DNA from: Cymbomonas tetramitiformis
Taxonomy: Eukaryota > Chlorophyta > Pyramimonadophyceae > Pyramimonadales > Pyramimonadaceae
Direction: 5' to 3'
Length of the DNA: 64,000 nucleotides
Assembly: GCA_001247695.2 (NCBI GenBank)
Contig: LGRX02035399.1
Span: forward strand, 86,567-150,566
The notes under the pieces were generated by a model. The model searched no databases, was not told the origin of the DNA, and saw only the letters and a program-made list of their open reading frames with translations. Positions 20,510-31,878 of this stretch are shown here, in pieces. The position numbers and the translations under genes were made by a program. How positions within the stretch are numbered: position 1 is the stretch's first letter; the number at the start of each line of letters is the position of its first letter.

Positions 20510-21362
20510 CCCCTAAGGGGCGGTTTGTACCGTATACGGACGGATTCGATTGTGGGAATGTGCATCCAAGTGGTTCTACATGCCCTTGGCTTGCCGAAAT
20601 ATGCATTCCAAGGCGCGTGCACCTACATGTGTGTATGTCGCAAATGACTAATCACTGGGATGGGTAGTCCATACAGGACATATATCTCACATAGCAACAT
20701 TTTCAATTACGACAATTCTTGAAAACTTGCCTTTTAGAGCTTGAATTTTGTCTTAAAATATACGAAATCAAGGCTTACACCCGACGATCCCGCCCAATTG
20801 GGTGGAGTTGTGAAGGCATGCCGCGTGCCCAATGTCCACTAGCGTCCCCTGCATGGTTGTTTGCATGACACATGCTATATATCCCCACAAATAGGAAGCA
20901 ATCGCCTTCAATTGCGCTTAAGTATGGGAAAGCATTCCTTAAGTATGGAAAACATTTACAATTAAGTGTTTTTTGGGTGTTTTTTTGGTGTTTTGGGGGG
21001 CGTTTTTGCTCATAGTCGGTATATTTGCCGGTATACAGGTGCGCTACCGGGTGGGAATATGTTCATGTGACCAATCCCCAAGTTTTCATGACGATAGTCA
21101 CCCAACGAAGTCGAAATGTAAGTTGTAATAGGAGATTGGAGAAATTTTACATGTCCCAAAATCATGAAAACTGGGTTGGATATGCCGAAAATCTGAATAT
21201 ATATGGTGCACGGATGCATGTTATGGCGCTCTTAAAGTTACATGGTGGTCATACACAGCATACATGATAACGTGAATGCACATCGATGTCCGCGATACGC
21301 GACAATGCCTACAATCCCCAAAACACCGTTTTTTGCAAGAAATTCCATCCGCCCCTTACGGG
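20510..21362. mobile_element. piggyBac-type MITE with TTAA target duplication
   Basis: The 853-bp element is bounded by CCCCTAAGGGGCGG (20510-20523) and CCGCCCCTTACGGG (21349-21362), inverted repeats matching at 13 of 14 positions. TTAA lies on each side (20506-20509 and 21363-21366). TTAA duplication with ends starting CCC is the piggyBac signature. It carries no transposase. Removing it with one TTAA restores the polymerase reading frame across the junction, as expected of a precise cut-and-paste insertion. Confidence 0.85.
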
Positions 21363-24300
21363 TTAACCAAATTCACAAGACCGTCAACTCGAACAAAATT
21401 AGGAAATGAAATTAGAAAATTGGTCGGTATTGAGTCAAATGAACAAATTGATGTTTTGAGAGGCACTCCAATATATGAGAAAGCATTGAATGCACACATC
21501 ATTGTTCATGAAGAACATAGTGTTGTTGGACAACGTAAAATATATCCTAATAGTGACCAAATATTTGATGAAAATAAAAGTGTTTATCACATTTGTTATG
21601 ACCCTATTCAAAATCATTATGAACCAATCACCAACATCGTTGCATTTTTAAATATTCGTTCTAAATCATGTACACGGTGTTTTAGTACTAAATGTATTTC
21701 TAAAGATACGAAAAATCAATATAACAAAAATTTAGTGCATAGAATATATTGTGACAAATGCGACCGACACTTTTTTAATAAAGATTGTTACGACCATCAT
21801 TTAAAATCTACTTGTGATGAGGTACATTATTGCAAAGAATGTTATACACATTACGAAACCAAAAATAAACATGTATGTGGTCATTCAACATGTAAGAATT
21901 GTGAAGAATATTGCGACTTAAATCATCATCAATGTTACATTCAACAAGTAAAAATAAAAGACCCTATTAAAAAATTAGCCTTTCTCGATTTTGAATGCAC
22001 ACAAGAGACCAAATATCTAAATGAAAAGACTAACGAATTTCATTATAAACATCATATGAATTTAGCAATTACTCAATATTTAGATGACACGAAAAATCCA
22101 AAGAGCGAAGACAATTTGGTCGAAGGGTTTGAGCATTATGACATGCATTTCTTTTTAGAATTTCTATTTAGTGAAAAGCATAAGGGGTACACCTTTATTG
22201 CTCATAATGATAAAGCTTATGACTTTTTGCTTATTTGTGAAGCAATATTAGTAATGCATAAATTCGATGATAACAAAAAATGCCAGAAATTATTAGGGTT
22301 GGAAATAAAATAATGAAGTTAACCTATTTAGGAGTCACACTAATTGATAGCATAAATCATTTTAGTTGTGGGTTAGCCAAGTTACCAAAAACATGGGGTT
22401 TAGAAAATGATGTTGAAAAAGGATATTATCCACATTTATTCAATAAAAAAGAAAATTGGAATTATACCGGGAAAATACCTAGTAGATATTATTTTTGTCC
22501 GGAACAAATGAAATGTGAAGATAAAGAGAAATTTGATATTTGGTATAATGAAAAGTGTAATGACAAAGATTTCGTTTGGAATAATAAAAATGAATTACGA
22601 AAGTATTGTTCAAACGATGTTTTAATACTTCGAAAATCATGTTTGGAATATCGTAGTGTTTTGTTGGAAGCATGTGACAAGAACCCTTTTAACTTTATGA
22701 CTATTGCATCGACGGCACAACATATTCATCGAAAAGACATTATGCCTAAAAATAGCATTGCACATTATCGAATTAAAAAGCAAAGTAAAGTTTGTGCTGA
22801 ATGGATCAATTATTTGGAACATTCTTAAGGTATCAAAATAATTAGAGAATATAAAATTCCAAAAACAAACTTCAGAGTAGACGGCTATTGCGAGGAAACA
22901 AATGAAATATTTGAATTTAATGGTGACCGGTTTCATGGAAACCCTGCAATTTACAACCCCAATTAAAAAGCAAATGTATCAAGAGACCCTAGTATTACTT
23001 TTGGAGATTTAGATAGAAAGACCAAAGAGAAATAAAATAAAATAAAGGATTTAGGATATATTGTTGAAGATATATATGAGTGTGATTGGAATACTTTAAA
23101 AAATAAAGAAAAATCAGTTATTGACTTTATGAAGACATATAAACCTGACCTTGTAATTAGAGATGCATTTTGTGGTGGTAGAACAAACCCTGAACAAATA
23201 TATTGGAAAAAGAAATTTGGTGAAACATTAAGAGACGCAGACTTCACTAGTTTATACCCTTGGGTTATGAAGTATTGTGAATATCCTATTGGGTTTGATG
23301 AACAATTTAAAAATGTTTCGGTAAAGAATATTTATTGAGGTATGAAAACGAAACTGAAAAGTTCTTCGGTGTTATATATTGTAAAGCGAAACCTCCAAAA
23401 TACCTACAATTTCCGGTGTTACCTTGTAGAGACAACGGAAAGTTAAAATTCACTTTACACGAACAACAAGGTACTTGGTCTACAATTGAAGTTGATAAAG
23501 CAATTGATATGGGATATGAATTATTGGAAATTTATGAAATTAGACATTGGAAGGAGCGTAGCACAAAATTGTTTGCACCTTATGTTAATAAAATTTTGAA
23601 AATTAAACAAGAAGCGAGTGGTTACCCTGAATGGGTTAAAACTGAGATAGATAAAGATAAGTATATTCAACAATATTTTGAAAGAGAAGGTATTCTTTTA
23701 GACAAATCTCAAATCAAGAAAAACCCCGGAAAGCGAGCGGTTGCGAAGATGTACCTTAACAGTTTGTGGGGGAAATTCGTACAACAATTGAACAAAACGA
23801 AAACCAAAATTAAAAATGAACCAAGCGACTTTTATGCAATGGTGTTTGACGAAGATTATGAAATGAATTATGAATTTGCCGGTATCGAAGCTTATGAAAA
23901 ATGTGTAATGAACTATCGATTCAAAGATGAATCCTTTGATGGTCCGGACAAGTGCTTGACAAAGTGAAATCATAGGAGTATTTACCAAGGCTCTATATCG
24001 ATATTTCCGATAACCGATACTATCGATATATCGTATTTATCGCCGTTTATCGGATTGCAATATCAAACTATCAATTGTGCCGGTTTCGGTGTTCCATATT
24101 TAATTTATAACGAATTTCATATAAATGTCAAAATAATCGATTATTTATCGATTGTGCTGATTATCGATACCGTTGTTCGGATATCGGATTGTATCGATAT
24201 CGAAAAATCAAACCGATATAGAGCCATGGTATTTACAACGGCTTATGCAAGATTAAAGTTGTATGATTTGTGCGAAAAGGTTGGGTTTGATAATGTGCTA

Positions 24301-24612
24301 TATACTGATACCGACTCTTGTATTTACATTGAAAAAGAAGGAATAAATGAGCATATTTATAAGAATGAATTAGGAGACTTTTTAGGTGAATTAACCGATG
24401 AGTTGGGAGATAAGGAATGCATTGAATATGCAGCGACCGGACCTAAAAGCTACACATTAAAATTCTCAAATGCCGATCCTCTTACTAAAAGTAAAGGGTT
24501 TTATTTATCACACCAAAACAGCAAAATTATTAATCATGAATCAATGGTGCAAATGGTTAAGAACTTCACAGATAAAATTGATAATAAACATGTAGAGTTG
24601 ACATATAACAAG
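21363..24612 (+). pseudogene. protein-primed family B DNA polymerase of a Polinton-like virus, multiply broken
   Basis: This is the replicative polymerase of the viral element. Exonuclease motifs are ExoI FLDFECTQE (about 21980), ExoII HNDKAYDF (about 22200) and ExoIII YCSNDVLIL (about 22600). A Cys/His-rich region precedes them (repeated C--C pairs, 21660-21940). Between exonuclease and palm lies a VSR/MutH-like segment, FRVDGYCEETNEIFEFNGDR near 22875-22935. Polymerase motifs are A DADFTSLYPW (about 23240), B KMYLNSLWGK (about 23743) and C YTDTDS (about 24303). All catalytic carboxylates are present, but the gene has a frame change near 22290, stops at about 22826, 22963, 23035, 23336 and 23965, and a hAT-type MITE between motifs B and C. 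It is dead. The coding sequence breaks off at about 24612. Confidence 0.9.
23986..24228. mobile_element. hAT-type MITE inside the viral polymerase
   Basis: The 243-bp element has ends CAAGGCTCTATATCG and, inverted, CATGGCTCTATATCG. It is flanked by 8-bp direct repeats GTATTTAC at 23978-23985 and 24229-24236. The interior is dense in TATCGAT steps. The polymerase frame LTTAYARLKLYD-type region resumes right after the second duplication. Terminal CA and 8-bp duplication fit hAT. Confidence 0.8.
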
Positions 24613-24630
24613 CATGATGTCTTCCCCAGT
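24607..24630. repeat. 24-nt repeat shared with 15405-15428 (copy 2)
   Basis: This is the second occurrence of the shared segment, ending ATGATGTCTTCCCCAGT, with one mismatch in 24 to the copy at 15405. The polymerase sequence ends at the repeat's first six bases (AACAAG). Confidence 0.8.
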
Positions 24631-25040
24631 TCCTTATGGGGAAACCTGGTGCCGTGCGGAAGCGTTGCTGAGTGACGACTTGTTCGTCGTTGTGGAGGGT
24701 ATCGTCGGTACCCTAAGATGCATTAGGTCATGTACAAGTTATATATAAGGTGGGGTGTGGATTGAGGCCGGATTGGTTGTTCGAATGCACGTGGGCGCTC
24801 TGAGCTTCCCTGCGGGGCTGAGGGGTGCGAAATGCGGATGTGGCTAACTCGGGTGGGTGCGGCGGAAGGGGCTGGAAACAATCATCGAAGGTGTATTGAT
24901 CAGTGTGGTGGTGACATAAATTGATCACTTTTTAGCGAGGAATCCAAATATCAACTTAATTTGCCCACCCGACGAAGTCTTGAGGTCGTAAGGGGAGCGG
25001 GGGCGAAGGTGGGGGCGAAGGCAGGGTGAGGTGTGAAATT
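24613..25040. other. unassigned insertion within the end of the viral polymerase
   Basis: About 430 bp of GC-richer DNA separates the polymerase body from viral-looking coding sequence that resumes near 25036. It starts with a hairpin (TTCCCC then GGGGAA, 24622-24642) and ends in a GGGGGCGAAGG-rich stretch (24990-25025). I see no terminal inverted repeat or target duplication. Confidence 0.4.
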
Positions 25041-25050
25041 CACGGAAATC

Positions 25051-25281
25051 ATGCTTGATAATGTAATTAGAAAACGCAAAAGACATGGCAAGCATGAAGT
25101 ATTATGTCCACAAGGCTTGGAAACAAGAGTTGAAAGTAAGGTATATGCTAAAGGTTGGATGTCAAACTTAAAAGGTACCTTGGACGAACTTAATCCAGAG
25201 TTTGAATAAATACAAGATCAATTAGAAGAAGTTGATAGAATAAACCCATATCAATTACGACCTGAGGGATATCTATCTTAA
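25051..25281 (+). pseudogene. viral C-terminal coding remnant, one internal stop
   Basis: The frame reads MLDNVIRKRKRHGKHEVLCP, then GLETRVESKVYAKGWMSNLK, then a TAA at 25207-25209. It continues open for 23 codons and ends at 25279-25281. It is in a position to be the C-terminal end of the polymerase after the 430-bp insertion, but could be a separate small viral gene. AT-rich composition matches the viral block. Confidence 0.4.
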
Positions 25282-25384
25282 ATCAATTTCTAAATCATCA
25301 TTATTATTGTTTTTATTTTGACTACGAGTTCTTTTAGATAATCTATTTGAAGCTGAAACTCCTTCCTTTTTAATTTTTCTTTAT
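25274..25384 (-). pseudogene. 3' end of a convergent viral gene
   Basis: A minus-strand frame ending with TAG at 25274-25276 reads KKEGVSASNRLSKRTRSQNK then NNNNDDLEIDLR. It is polar and basic, like a disordered viral C-terminus. Its stop overlaps the end of the plus-strand remnant by a few bases, a compact arrangement typical of viral genomes. The rest of the gene is not recognisable. Confidence 0.3.
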
Positions 25385-26183
25385 ACCAACCACGATAAAG
25401 ACCACTATACTTTTCCGTGCTGCTTGATTTCGACAATTTCTTAAAAGATATGTGTAATATGAGTATAGGGTTCGGTGAAACTAGCGTCTCGATTTCTTAA
25501 TAAGGGGGGTTTTCACATCTCTAGTTTGAAATTGCTTGCGGGTGGTTTCTTATGGGTTTCTTAGTTTTTGGCGAGAAATCTAGCGGGTGGTTTCTTGTAG
25601 GTACCGTTTCTTATAGACCGCGACTTACTGTATATGACCCAAGGGTACCTAAAATTGATTTGTGAAGCCGTCTAAAATCCAAAAATGCTTTTGAAAACAG
25701 TTTTGAAAAGGTCTCCTTTATGCGCATCAAACTGCGTGACCAATGTCTCTCAAAACTGTCGCATGCTTCCAAGATCAAACGATGAAGAGTGTGAAAATCG
25801 TTTGACGCAACACACGGTTATGGTTTGCGCGTATAAATACGCATGTTCAACCCTATTTAGGTCACGTTACATCTTCAACACATAGCTAGGCGCTACGCAA
25901 AACATGCTAGGGTCATGATAAGGGTTTACACGGGACAGTGGATACGCATTCAGCGCCGCAATGCGTGAGATATACATTCATTGGCGACATCGCATTTTCA
26001 CTCGATGCACAATTTTGAACAATGCAGTACGATGCGCCTTTGAAATACGTTTCAAGTGGTATGCTCAAAACGCAAATCGGCCTTCGTATGCGGCGACTAT
26101 ATGGAAAACACTGACTTCAACCAAAACCAAAAATGGTTATGACGGTTTAGGGGTTAAACAACGATTCGTCACCCAACTGGATC
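25385..26183. other. No gene seen
   Basis: The AT-rich viral composition fades here. I find no gene or ordered repeat. Confidence 0.3.
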
Positions 26184-26639
26184 TTGGATGCAGGGTGTGG
26201 GGTCGCGACGGCCACAATGACAGCTCTCCGGTGCGGCTTGAATGCTGTCGCGTTCGACTCCGACCAAGACATGGTGGGAGCAGCCAGTCCGCGGCTTGGG
26301 AACATTACCGACGAGCCGACTGACGATACGGAATGCATGTCACTCGAGGAAACGGCGAAGCTCAAAGAGGATCAACGCATAGAGGAGGAAAACCTCAAAA
26401 AGGCGAAAGAAATCGCCGAGTGCGCTGCGGACATCAACCAGTTGATTGATGGCGACGGTGAAGAACCCGCTGCAGGTGCACCCGCTGAAACCGGCACGGA
26501 TTCTGGGCAACCCGAGGCACTCGGTACTGGTGCACCTCCTGAAGAAGGAGAAGAGGGAGAAGGAGAGGCAGGAGAAGGCGCACCAGGAGACGGCGATCCC
26601 CCGCACCTGCCGGAGACGACGCACCAGCCGAGTAAATAG
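26184..26639 (+). pseudogene. methyltransferase motif I fragment fused to an acidic tail
   Basis: The frame begins LDAGCGVATATMTALRCGLN followed by AVAFDSDQDMV. The 'D-GCG-----AL--G-NAVAFD-D' pattern is the SAM-binding motif I and acidic loop of DNA N4/N6 methyltransferases. It is followed by a Glu-rich helical segment (EETAKLKEDQRIEEENLKKA) and a Gly/Glu/Pro-rich acidic tail. The catalytic motif is missing upstream, so this is the C-terminal end of a gene whose 5' part has been lost, or an unseen exon. A transposon origin is likely but not shown. Confidence 0.4.
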
Positions 26640-26680
26640 TGCACGCCGTGCCAAATGCCTGTCTTGAACCTGGAATGAAC

Positions 26681-27025
26681 GCAGATACCGCGTAGATTGT
26701 GGTCGCAGTGCTAACGACTACCGTAGTCCTGAACATTAATAAAACACATGTACAAAATGAAATTAGTCACCGCATCATATTTTGTATCGTGTTTACCACA
26801 TTGAATGCTTGCATGTGCTTGTGAATTTATTATAAGCACTCATACGTACGTATCCGAGCAGATACCGCGTAGATTGTGGTCGCAGTGCTAACGACTAGTC
26901 CTGAACATTAATAAAACACATGTACAAAATGAAATTAGTCACCGCATCATATTTTGTATCGTGTTTACCACATTGAATGCTTGCATGTGCTTGAGAATTT
27001 ATTTAAGCACTCATACGTACGTATC
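26681..27025. repeat. 177-bp tandem duplication
   Basis: The segment starting GCAGATACCGCGTAGATTG at 26681 is repeated from 26858. The second copy lacks a short ACCGT-containing stretch and a few single bases. Both copies include ATTAATAAAACACATG, so a poly(A)-signal-like AATAAA is duplicated too, just downstream of the acidic frame. Confidence 0.85.
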
Positions 27026-27770
27026 TATTAGCCTCACCGGCACCCGCGTTTATACGTGCGTCTCACGTCTCGTCGGAAAATACGTTATTTTCGTACGCCT
27101 TGGAATTATTTAGCTATCTATAATTAAATTGAAAAATGACATTCCATAATGTCGTTTTCATCGAATAGCGTGTTCTGAGTTGTGTTTTGACACACATGAC
27201 TAAACGAATTCACATTAGTACGTTGTCGAATCCATCTATGAAATGTTCGTCAGAGCGCGCGTACCGGACCGAAAAAGGAGTTTGGCAGATCGGGTGAGGA
27301 TTTAAAGTGGACTCATAGAGACCCTCCGATATCTCGTTAAGCAGCGCCTTCTCCGCCTGCATTAAAAATCATCCCTCCATTCCACCGATGATCCTCCATA
27401 GCAGTTCCAGGAGGGGAGGAAGGGGTGGTTGCACTATATAAGGCCGTGGAAACAAGTACCCAAAGGGTCGAATCGTCGATCGGCAAGCGCGATATCTCTC
27501 CGTAACGTAAACCTCGGAAGATACCCCGAGCATCGCTCTGAAATACGAAACGCCAAGCGATCAGGGGGGCTACATCCTAAGAACTGTAGGGCTAAAAGCC
27601 TAAGGTGAGGGTTTAAAGTGGACTCAGTTCCCCCGGATATCCTAAAACACCTTGAGGGACGCCTCATCGGTGTAAGAAGACTGGCCATTTCAACAACAAA
27701 GACATCAAAGACATGTACACAGGTATGCACCCTGTATTGTGAGGTCACAACACTTCTAAGAGGGGAGATC
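27026..27770. other. Internal retroelement remnant ending in a polypurine tract
   Basis: No gene is recognisable. The 20-bp phrase GTGAGG(A/G)TTTAAAGTGGA occurs at 27294 and again at 27604. The last bases, AAGAGGGGAGA at 27758-27768, sit directly before the LTR start and look like a polypurine tract. Confidence 0.4.
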
Positions 27771-28311
27771 TGTCAGGGATATGACCGATGACATATGTGT
27801 CATACATGTCATACATGTCATACCACGTCATGTCATGTCATGTCATGTGTCATAATGACATACAGTCGTCAAGTATTGTCAGTACGGTCGACTATGACAT
27901 GTACATTCATAGTGTCTGCCATCCACCTAAGGTGAGTGACATCTGTCATCGAGAGGCCAAGTATATGGCATCGAGATGGCGAAGCAAGACAAGTTCTTGA
28001 AGAACCGAAGTGTCCTGATAAGACGCGTCTTCGCTTCAAGCATGCACTGAACAGCATGCGAGCATCAATGGCTATATTGACCAGCCGATGCGGGAAGTTC
28101 ACCTAGTGCTCTCGGGTTCACAACCCGATGGTGGTAACGCATGCGATGCGTGAGAGCATTAGAGTATATGAGGAGCATTGGGCTCAAGCAAGCACTTCTG
28201 GTCTACAAACTGCTGCACTCATATCCCACCTAACTATTGCGTTTTGCTGTTACCGTTGAATAACAGCAGCGTCACACATATTGTTCGTATAGAACCGTGA
28301 CAGCCTTGACC
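27771..28311 (+). mobile_element. LTR of the gypsy-type element, copy 2
   Basis: It begins TGTCAGGG right after a polypurine tract and ends CCTTGACC (CCTTGACA in copy 1), giving imperfect TGTCA...TGACA ends. The U3-like first 130 bp are an array of TGTCAT steps. An ATG at 27976 opens a short frame starting MAKQ, also present in the 48-kb copy. The second half carries the folded element annotated separately. A TATA-like motif is not obvious. Confidence 0.65.
28107..28290 (+). ncRNA. structured R-U5 element, copy 2
   Basis: The outer stem TGCTCTC/GAGAGCA (28107-28113 with 28152-28158) encloses CGGGTT-CAC-AACCCG, linker ATGGTGGTA and ACGCAT-GCG-ATGCGT, all directly stacked. Then come stem ATATGAG/CTCATAT with GAGC-ATTGG-GCTC inside, and hairpin GCTGTTA-loop-TAACAGC. 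The stems are perfectly paired here and differ in sequence from copies 1 and 3. Confidence 0.6.
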
Positions 28312-31300
28312 ATTACTTATTCACTCAACTCCCTGAGTTAATCCTAGTCAGCATGGCCAAGTCCCATTAACCTATCAGATGCTTCTACTACAGTATCATG
28401 CAATATGAGGTGTCAGTGCTTCACTATGACGCCTTATTACACCGTACACTAGTACTGTGTACTCCCACTAAGGGGGGTCTCTTCCTCAACAGGGGTCTCG
28501 GGCGCTAATATCGTAAGGGGCGTATGGCACTGCTAGCATGTATGACACTGCTGAGTCATCCGCGCATGACACAGTATGTTGTCCTAGCACATATGGTATG
28601 TCATTGTTGAGACACTAGAATTATCAATCTCAAGCTCTCAGATATTTCAAAGATGTATAACCTCTCGCATCTCTCGCTCGGCTGTCATGCTGTTTGACGT
28701 CTGCGACGGTCGCTTACATGTTCAATTGTGATTTGTTAGATATGCAGTTTTAACTCAAGGCGGAACGCTTTCTCTCCCGCAGTGTGCTCCTGTCCATAGA
28801 AGTAAAGATCTCTAAGATTGTTTATTGATCTAAAAAACATTTTGCCATAAAATATTGTCACATGCTTCTACGTATTATGCGGGTACCCGTTTCGCAAAGA
28901 ATGATAACCTTTATCGCAACTCTTACGGGTTTCAAAATGCCGAAATTCCACCCGTATCCGCCAAATTACGCTAACGCGTCAGCCCACAGCGAGATGTGTG
29001 GTTGACCGTTCAGTCTGCTGTGCAATTTGTTCAGGGAAGACAACGCATATGAAATGCTATTTCTGCTAACACTCCCCTCATCCGATGCGCATGCTCGCTT
29101 GCAAACGAGCCCGCGAATGATGGAAGAAACCATAGCGGAAACGTGGATGCAGTTGACATCCCCGTTTCCGCTAGAGGTGACAGTGCACTGCAAAACGCTC
29201 AGTATGTGTTTCTTATGCGTATATGATATGCGTGATATGCCCATGCTGTGCAGTATGCGTCCCTGCTGGGCGTGAGTCGAGATGGCTGGTTCGATTCACG
29301 CTCATTACCCCCCCTCACAAGAACCGTCCAGCTGCCTAAATCCTGGACGGATCTTGCTCGCATGGTGTTTCTAACACTTACTAGAATGTATATGGAAAGT
29401 TATGTTGTGTTCGGTATACGTTAGTATAGCGAACACAACAACCGCTGGACAGTGAAAACACAGAGTGGCTGTCCAGAAGGTATGAGCGTAGAGCTGTTTT
29501 TTCCATTGTTTTGGGATGAATCAACGCACATCGCTGACGTGGACCCGAACCAAAGTCATCACCAGATCATTCGACGCGATTTTATTCCGTTAATATTATG
29601 TGCATCGCAGAACTGTTATTGGCTGAATTAATTCACTGGGCCCTCACTGGCTAAGACAGTGGCATGGCACACGCGCATATCGATTTTTCCTCGGCCATTT
29701 TATATTTTGGGCTACTATAGTATGTGAAATCGGAAGGCGTATGTGTTTGCTTGAATGCGTTTGCTTGAATGCGTTTGCCAGAATCTTTTAAAGTTACATG
29801 CAGGCCCTTTTGACGACTAAATGTGTAGACACACAAGACACCACGATCAGAGGGGCGTTCTCGTTCTGTCGCCGCCGACGATGACGGGAGAAATGGGGTA
29901 ATCCACATAGAAGTGAAACTTAAAGTGCCAGGTCACAATCGCAATATATTGCGATTGCGGCTTCATAATTGGACGTCATTCTGATTTGACACTCAAAACG
30001 TTCCATGGCGGCAGACCCACGTATCCTTCACGCCATTTCAGCGACTGTTTCGCGTATTCCATAAAAACAAATGCTGGTTTGTAAGTTCCCAGAACCGGTT
30101 TCGAAAGCTTCCGAAAGTGTTTTTTGTTGTCGAAAGTAAATCGGATTCGAGTTCGATTCAAAATTATAGCATCTTCTTGGGCTCATCGAGACCTTTAAAA
30201 TGATGCCTCGTGGGGAAAAAACTCGAATCCGGTCCACTTTCGACAACAATAATGCACTTTCGGAACCTTCCGAAACCGGTTACGGTCACCTTCGATTCTG
30301 ATTCTGGGTTTCGAAACCGGATTCGAAAGTGGGACCTTCCGAAACGCATCCATAGGTCCCGAGTAGCGCAGAGACGGACGGAAATAGCATCGGGCGAGGG
30401 ACAGAAAAGAATTCTGGTAATTAAATATCTTAGAGCCGTTGTAAAATGAAAAAAATATGCGAGAAAAAAATGGGAAATAGTTAACTCAAATCTGAAATCT
30501 GCACCTGAATTTTTTATTCTGAAACACTTCTATTTTGGAATTAAAATCAATAAAAGGTTCACGGTAATCGCAACCGGACAGTTACACCGTCTACACGAGC
30601 AAAGTCTTAAGAGTGCAAGTACCGAAGTACTCATGCAGAGGCAAAGTACCGTAGCGTTGGTGGTGGGAAGTAGAGCAGGTTTCCCCCTGGGCGTTTCATC
30701 GAAAAGCAACGCAAGTGATCTTGGCAGAACAACAGTTTATGTGTGCCTGAGGGATGCTCGCTTGACGATTGCTGTCCGGACTGCTCAAATGATAGTCCAA
30801 GCTATTACTGTGAAGCAGGTATGGTTTTAAAGCTGTGAAGTTTTACGAGGTTGAAGCAGGTGCAGTGTTAGATACACGCTTTAGCTTACAACGGTAGTGA
30901 TCGCTATATCGTACGTTGACAACTAGCGCAATAACTTCTTGTTAATTGTTAAGATGCTTATGCGATCCAGTAGCACCGGAATCCTCAAATTAGATTGAAT
31001 AACAACGTTACCTGCCTTACAAGTAGTTCAACATTTTGCACATCGATATGTACCTTAAATAATGGGAGTTTCCATATCGTATGTACCTTAAGATACGGGA
31101 GATTAATTTTTATCGATATGTACCCTACAATACTGCGACACAAATATTACCTACATCGATATATTGGGTTTCGTTTTCTGCCGTTCTCCGATTTCTATGC
31201 TTTCCCAGACAGAGGCTTCAATCCGCCAACTACAAAAGAGATCAAAATCACTTTTTGGGGGCATATGCCATTCAGAATACGCCACTGTATCGTTGCATGG

Positions 31301-31878
31301 CGACATGCCTAGCCTTTGTGAAAAGAACATGACATGAGAAGGTCAGATAATTTGACTGGGGGCTGCTATATGTTGACCGTGGCAGTATTGAATAACAATG
31401 GAGTGTAGTCATACATTGGCTGGCCCCCTCGTATGCTAACACCATCAAAGAGGCATGCATGGTTCCTGACTTAGAACAATACCAACACTGACATCGGGGC
31501 ATACTTCTTTCTTCACAAGTTCGTTCCACCAATTAATTTCTGCTGACATTCAAATAATACAGTGTAGTGAAATATTCTTACACAGCACATACAGAGAAGT
31601 TACAATCATACATTTTTAAGCACCCTACTAGTTCTCATTCAATTGACTATCCTTGAAAGCTGAACAGCACCACAAGGTGCACACCGGCCAAAAATACAAG
31701 TTGCAAACGAGCTGACTAATTCAAGTCTGAGGGAACCCATAACCAAGCAAAAGTACAGCGATGACTAGGAAAGGAGGTTTCGCAGGCTCTAAGAACAAGC
31801 AAACGAGAGGCAGGAATCTTTCCCTCATAAAACAAGACGAGAAGCCCCTGGTCTGCTTAACTGATGGGGAGGAATGTA
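28312..31878. other. No confident gene
   Basis: The stretch contains a run of small unrelated features. There is a GGGGGGTCTC purine-rich motif near 28470, a hairpin with TTGTGTTCG and CGAACACAA arms near 29405-29440, and a perfect 20-bp palindrome (AATCGCAATA and its complement) at 29937-29956. A stretch at 30090-30350 is rich in TTTCGAAACCGG steps. Short open frames show no recognisable domain. Confidence 0.35.

Noticed and set aside
24613..25040. Spliceosomal intron in the viral polymerase
   Set aside because: No GT at the left border or AG at the right border in a position that keeps the frame.
29220..29315. tRNA gene suggested by GGTTCGATTC at 29287
   Set aside because: A good B box but no A box or cloverleaf at the required distance.
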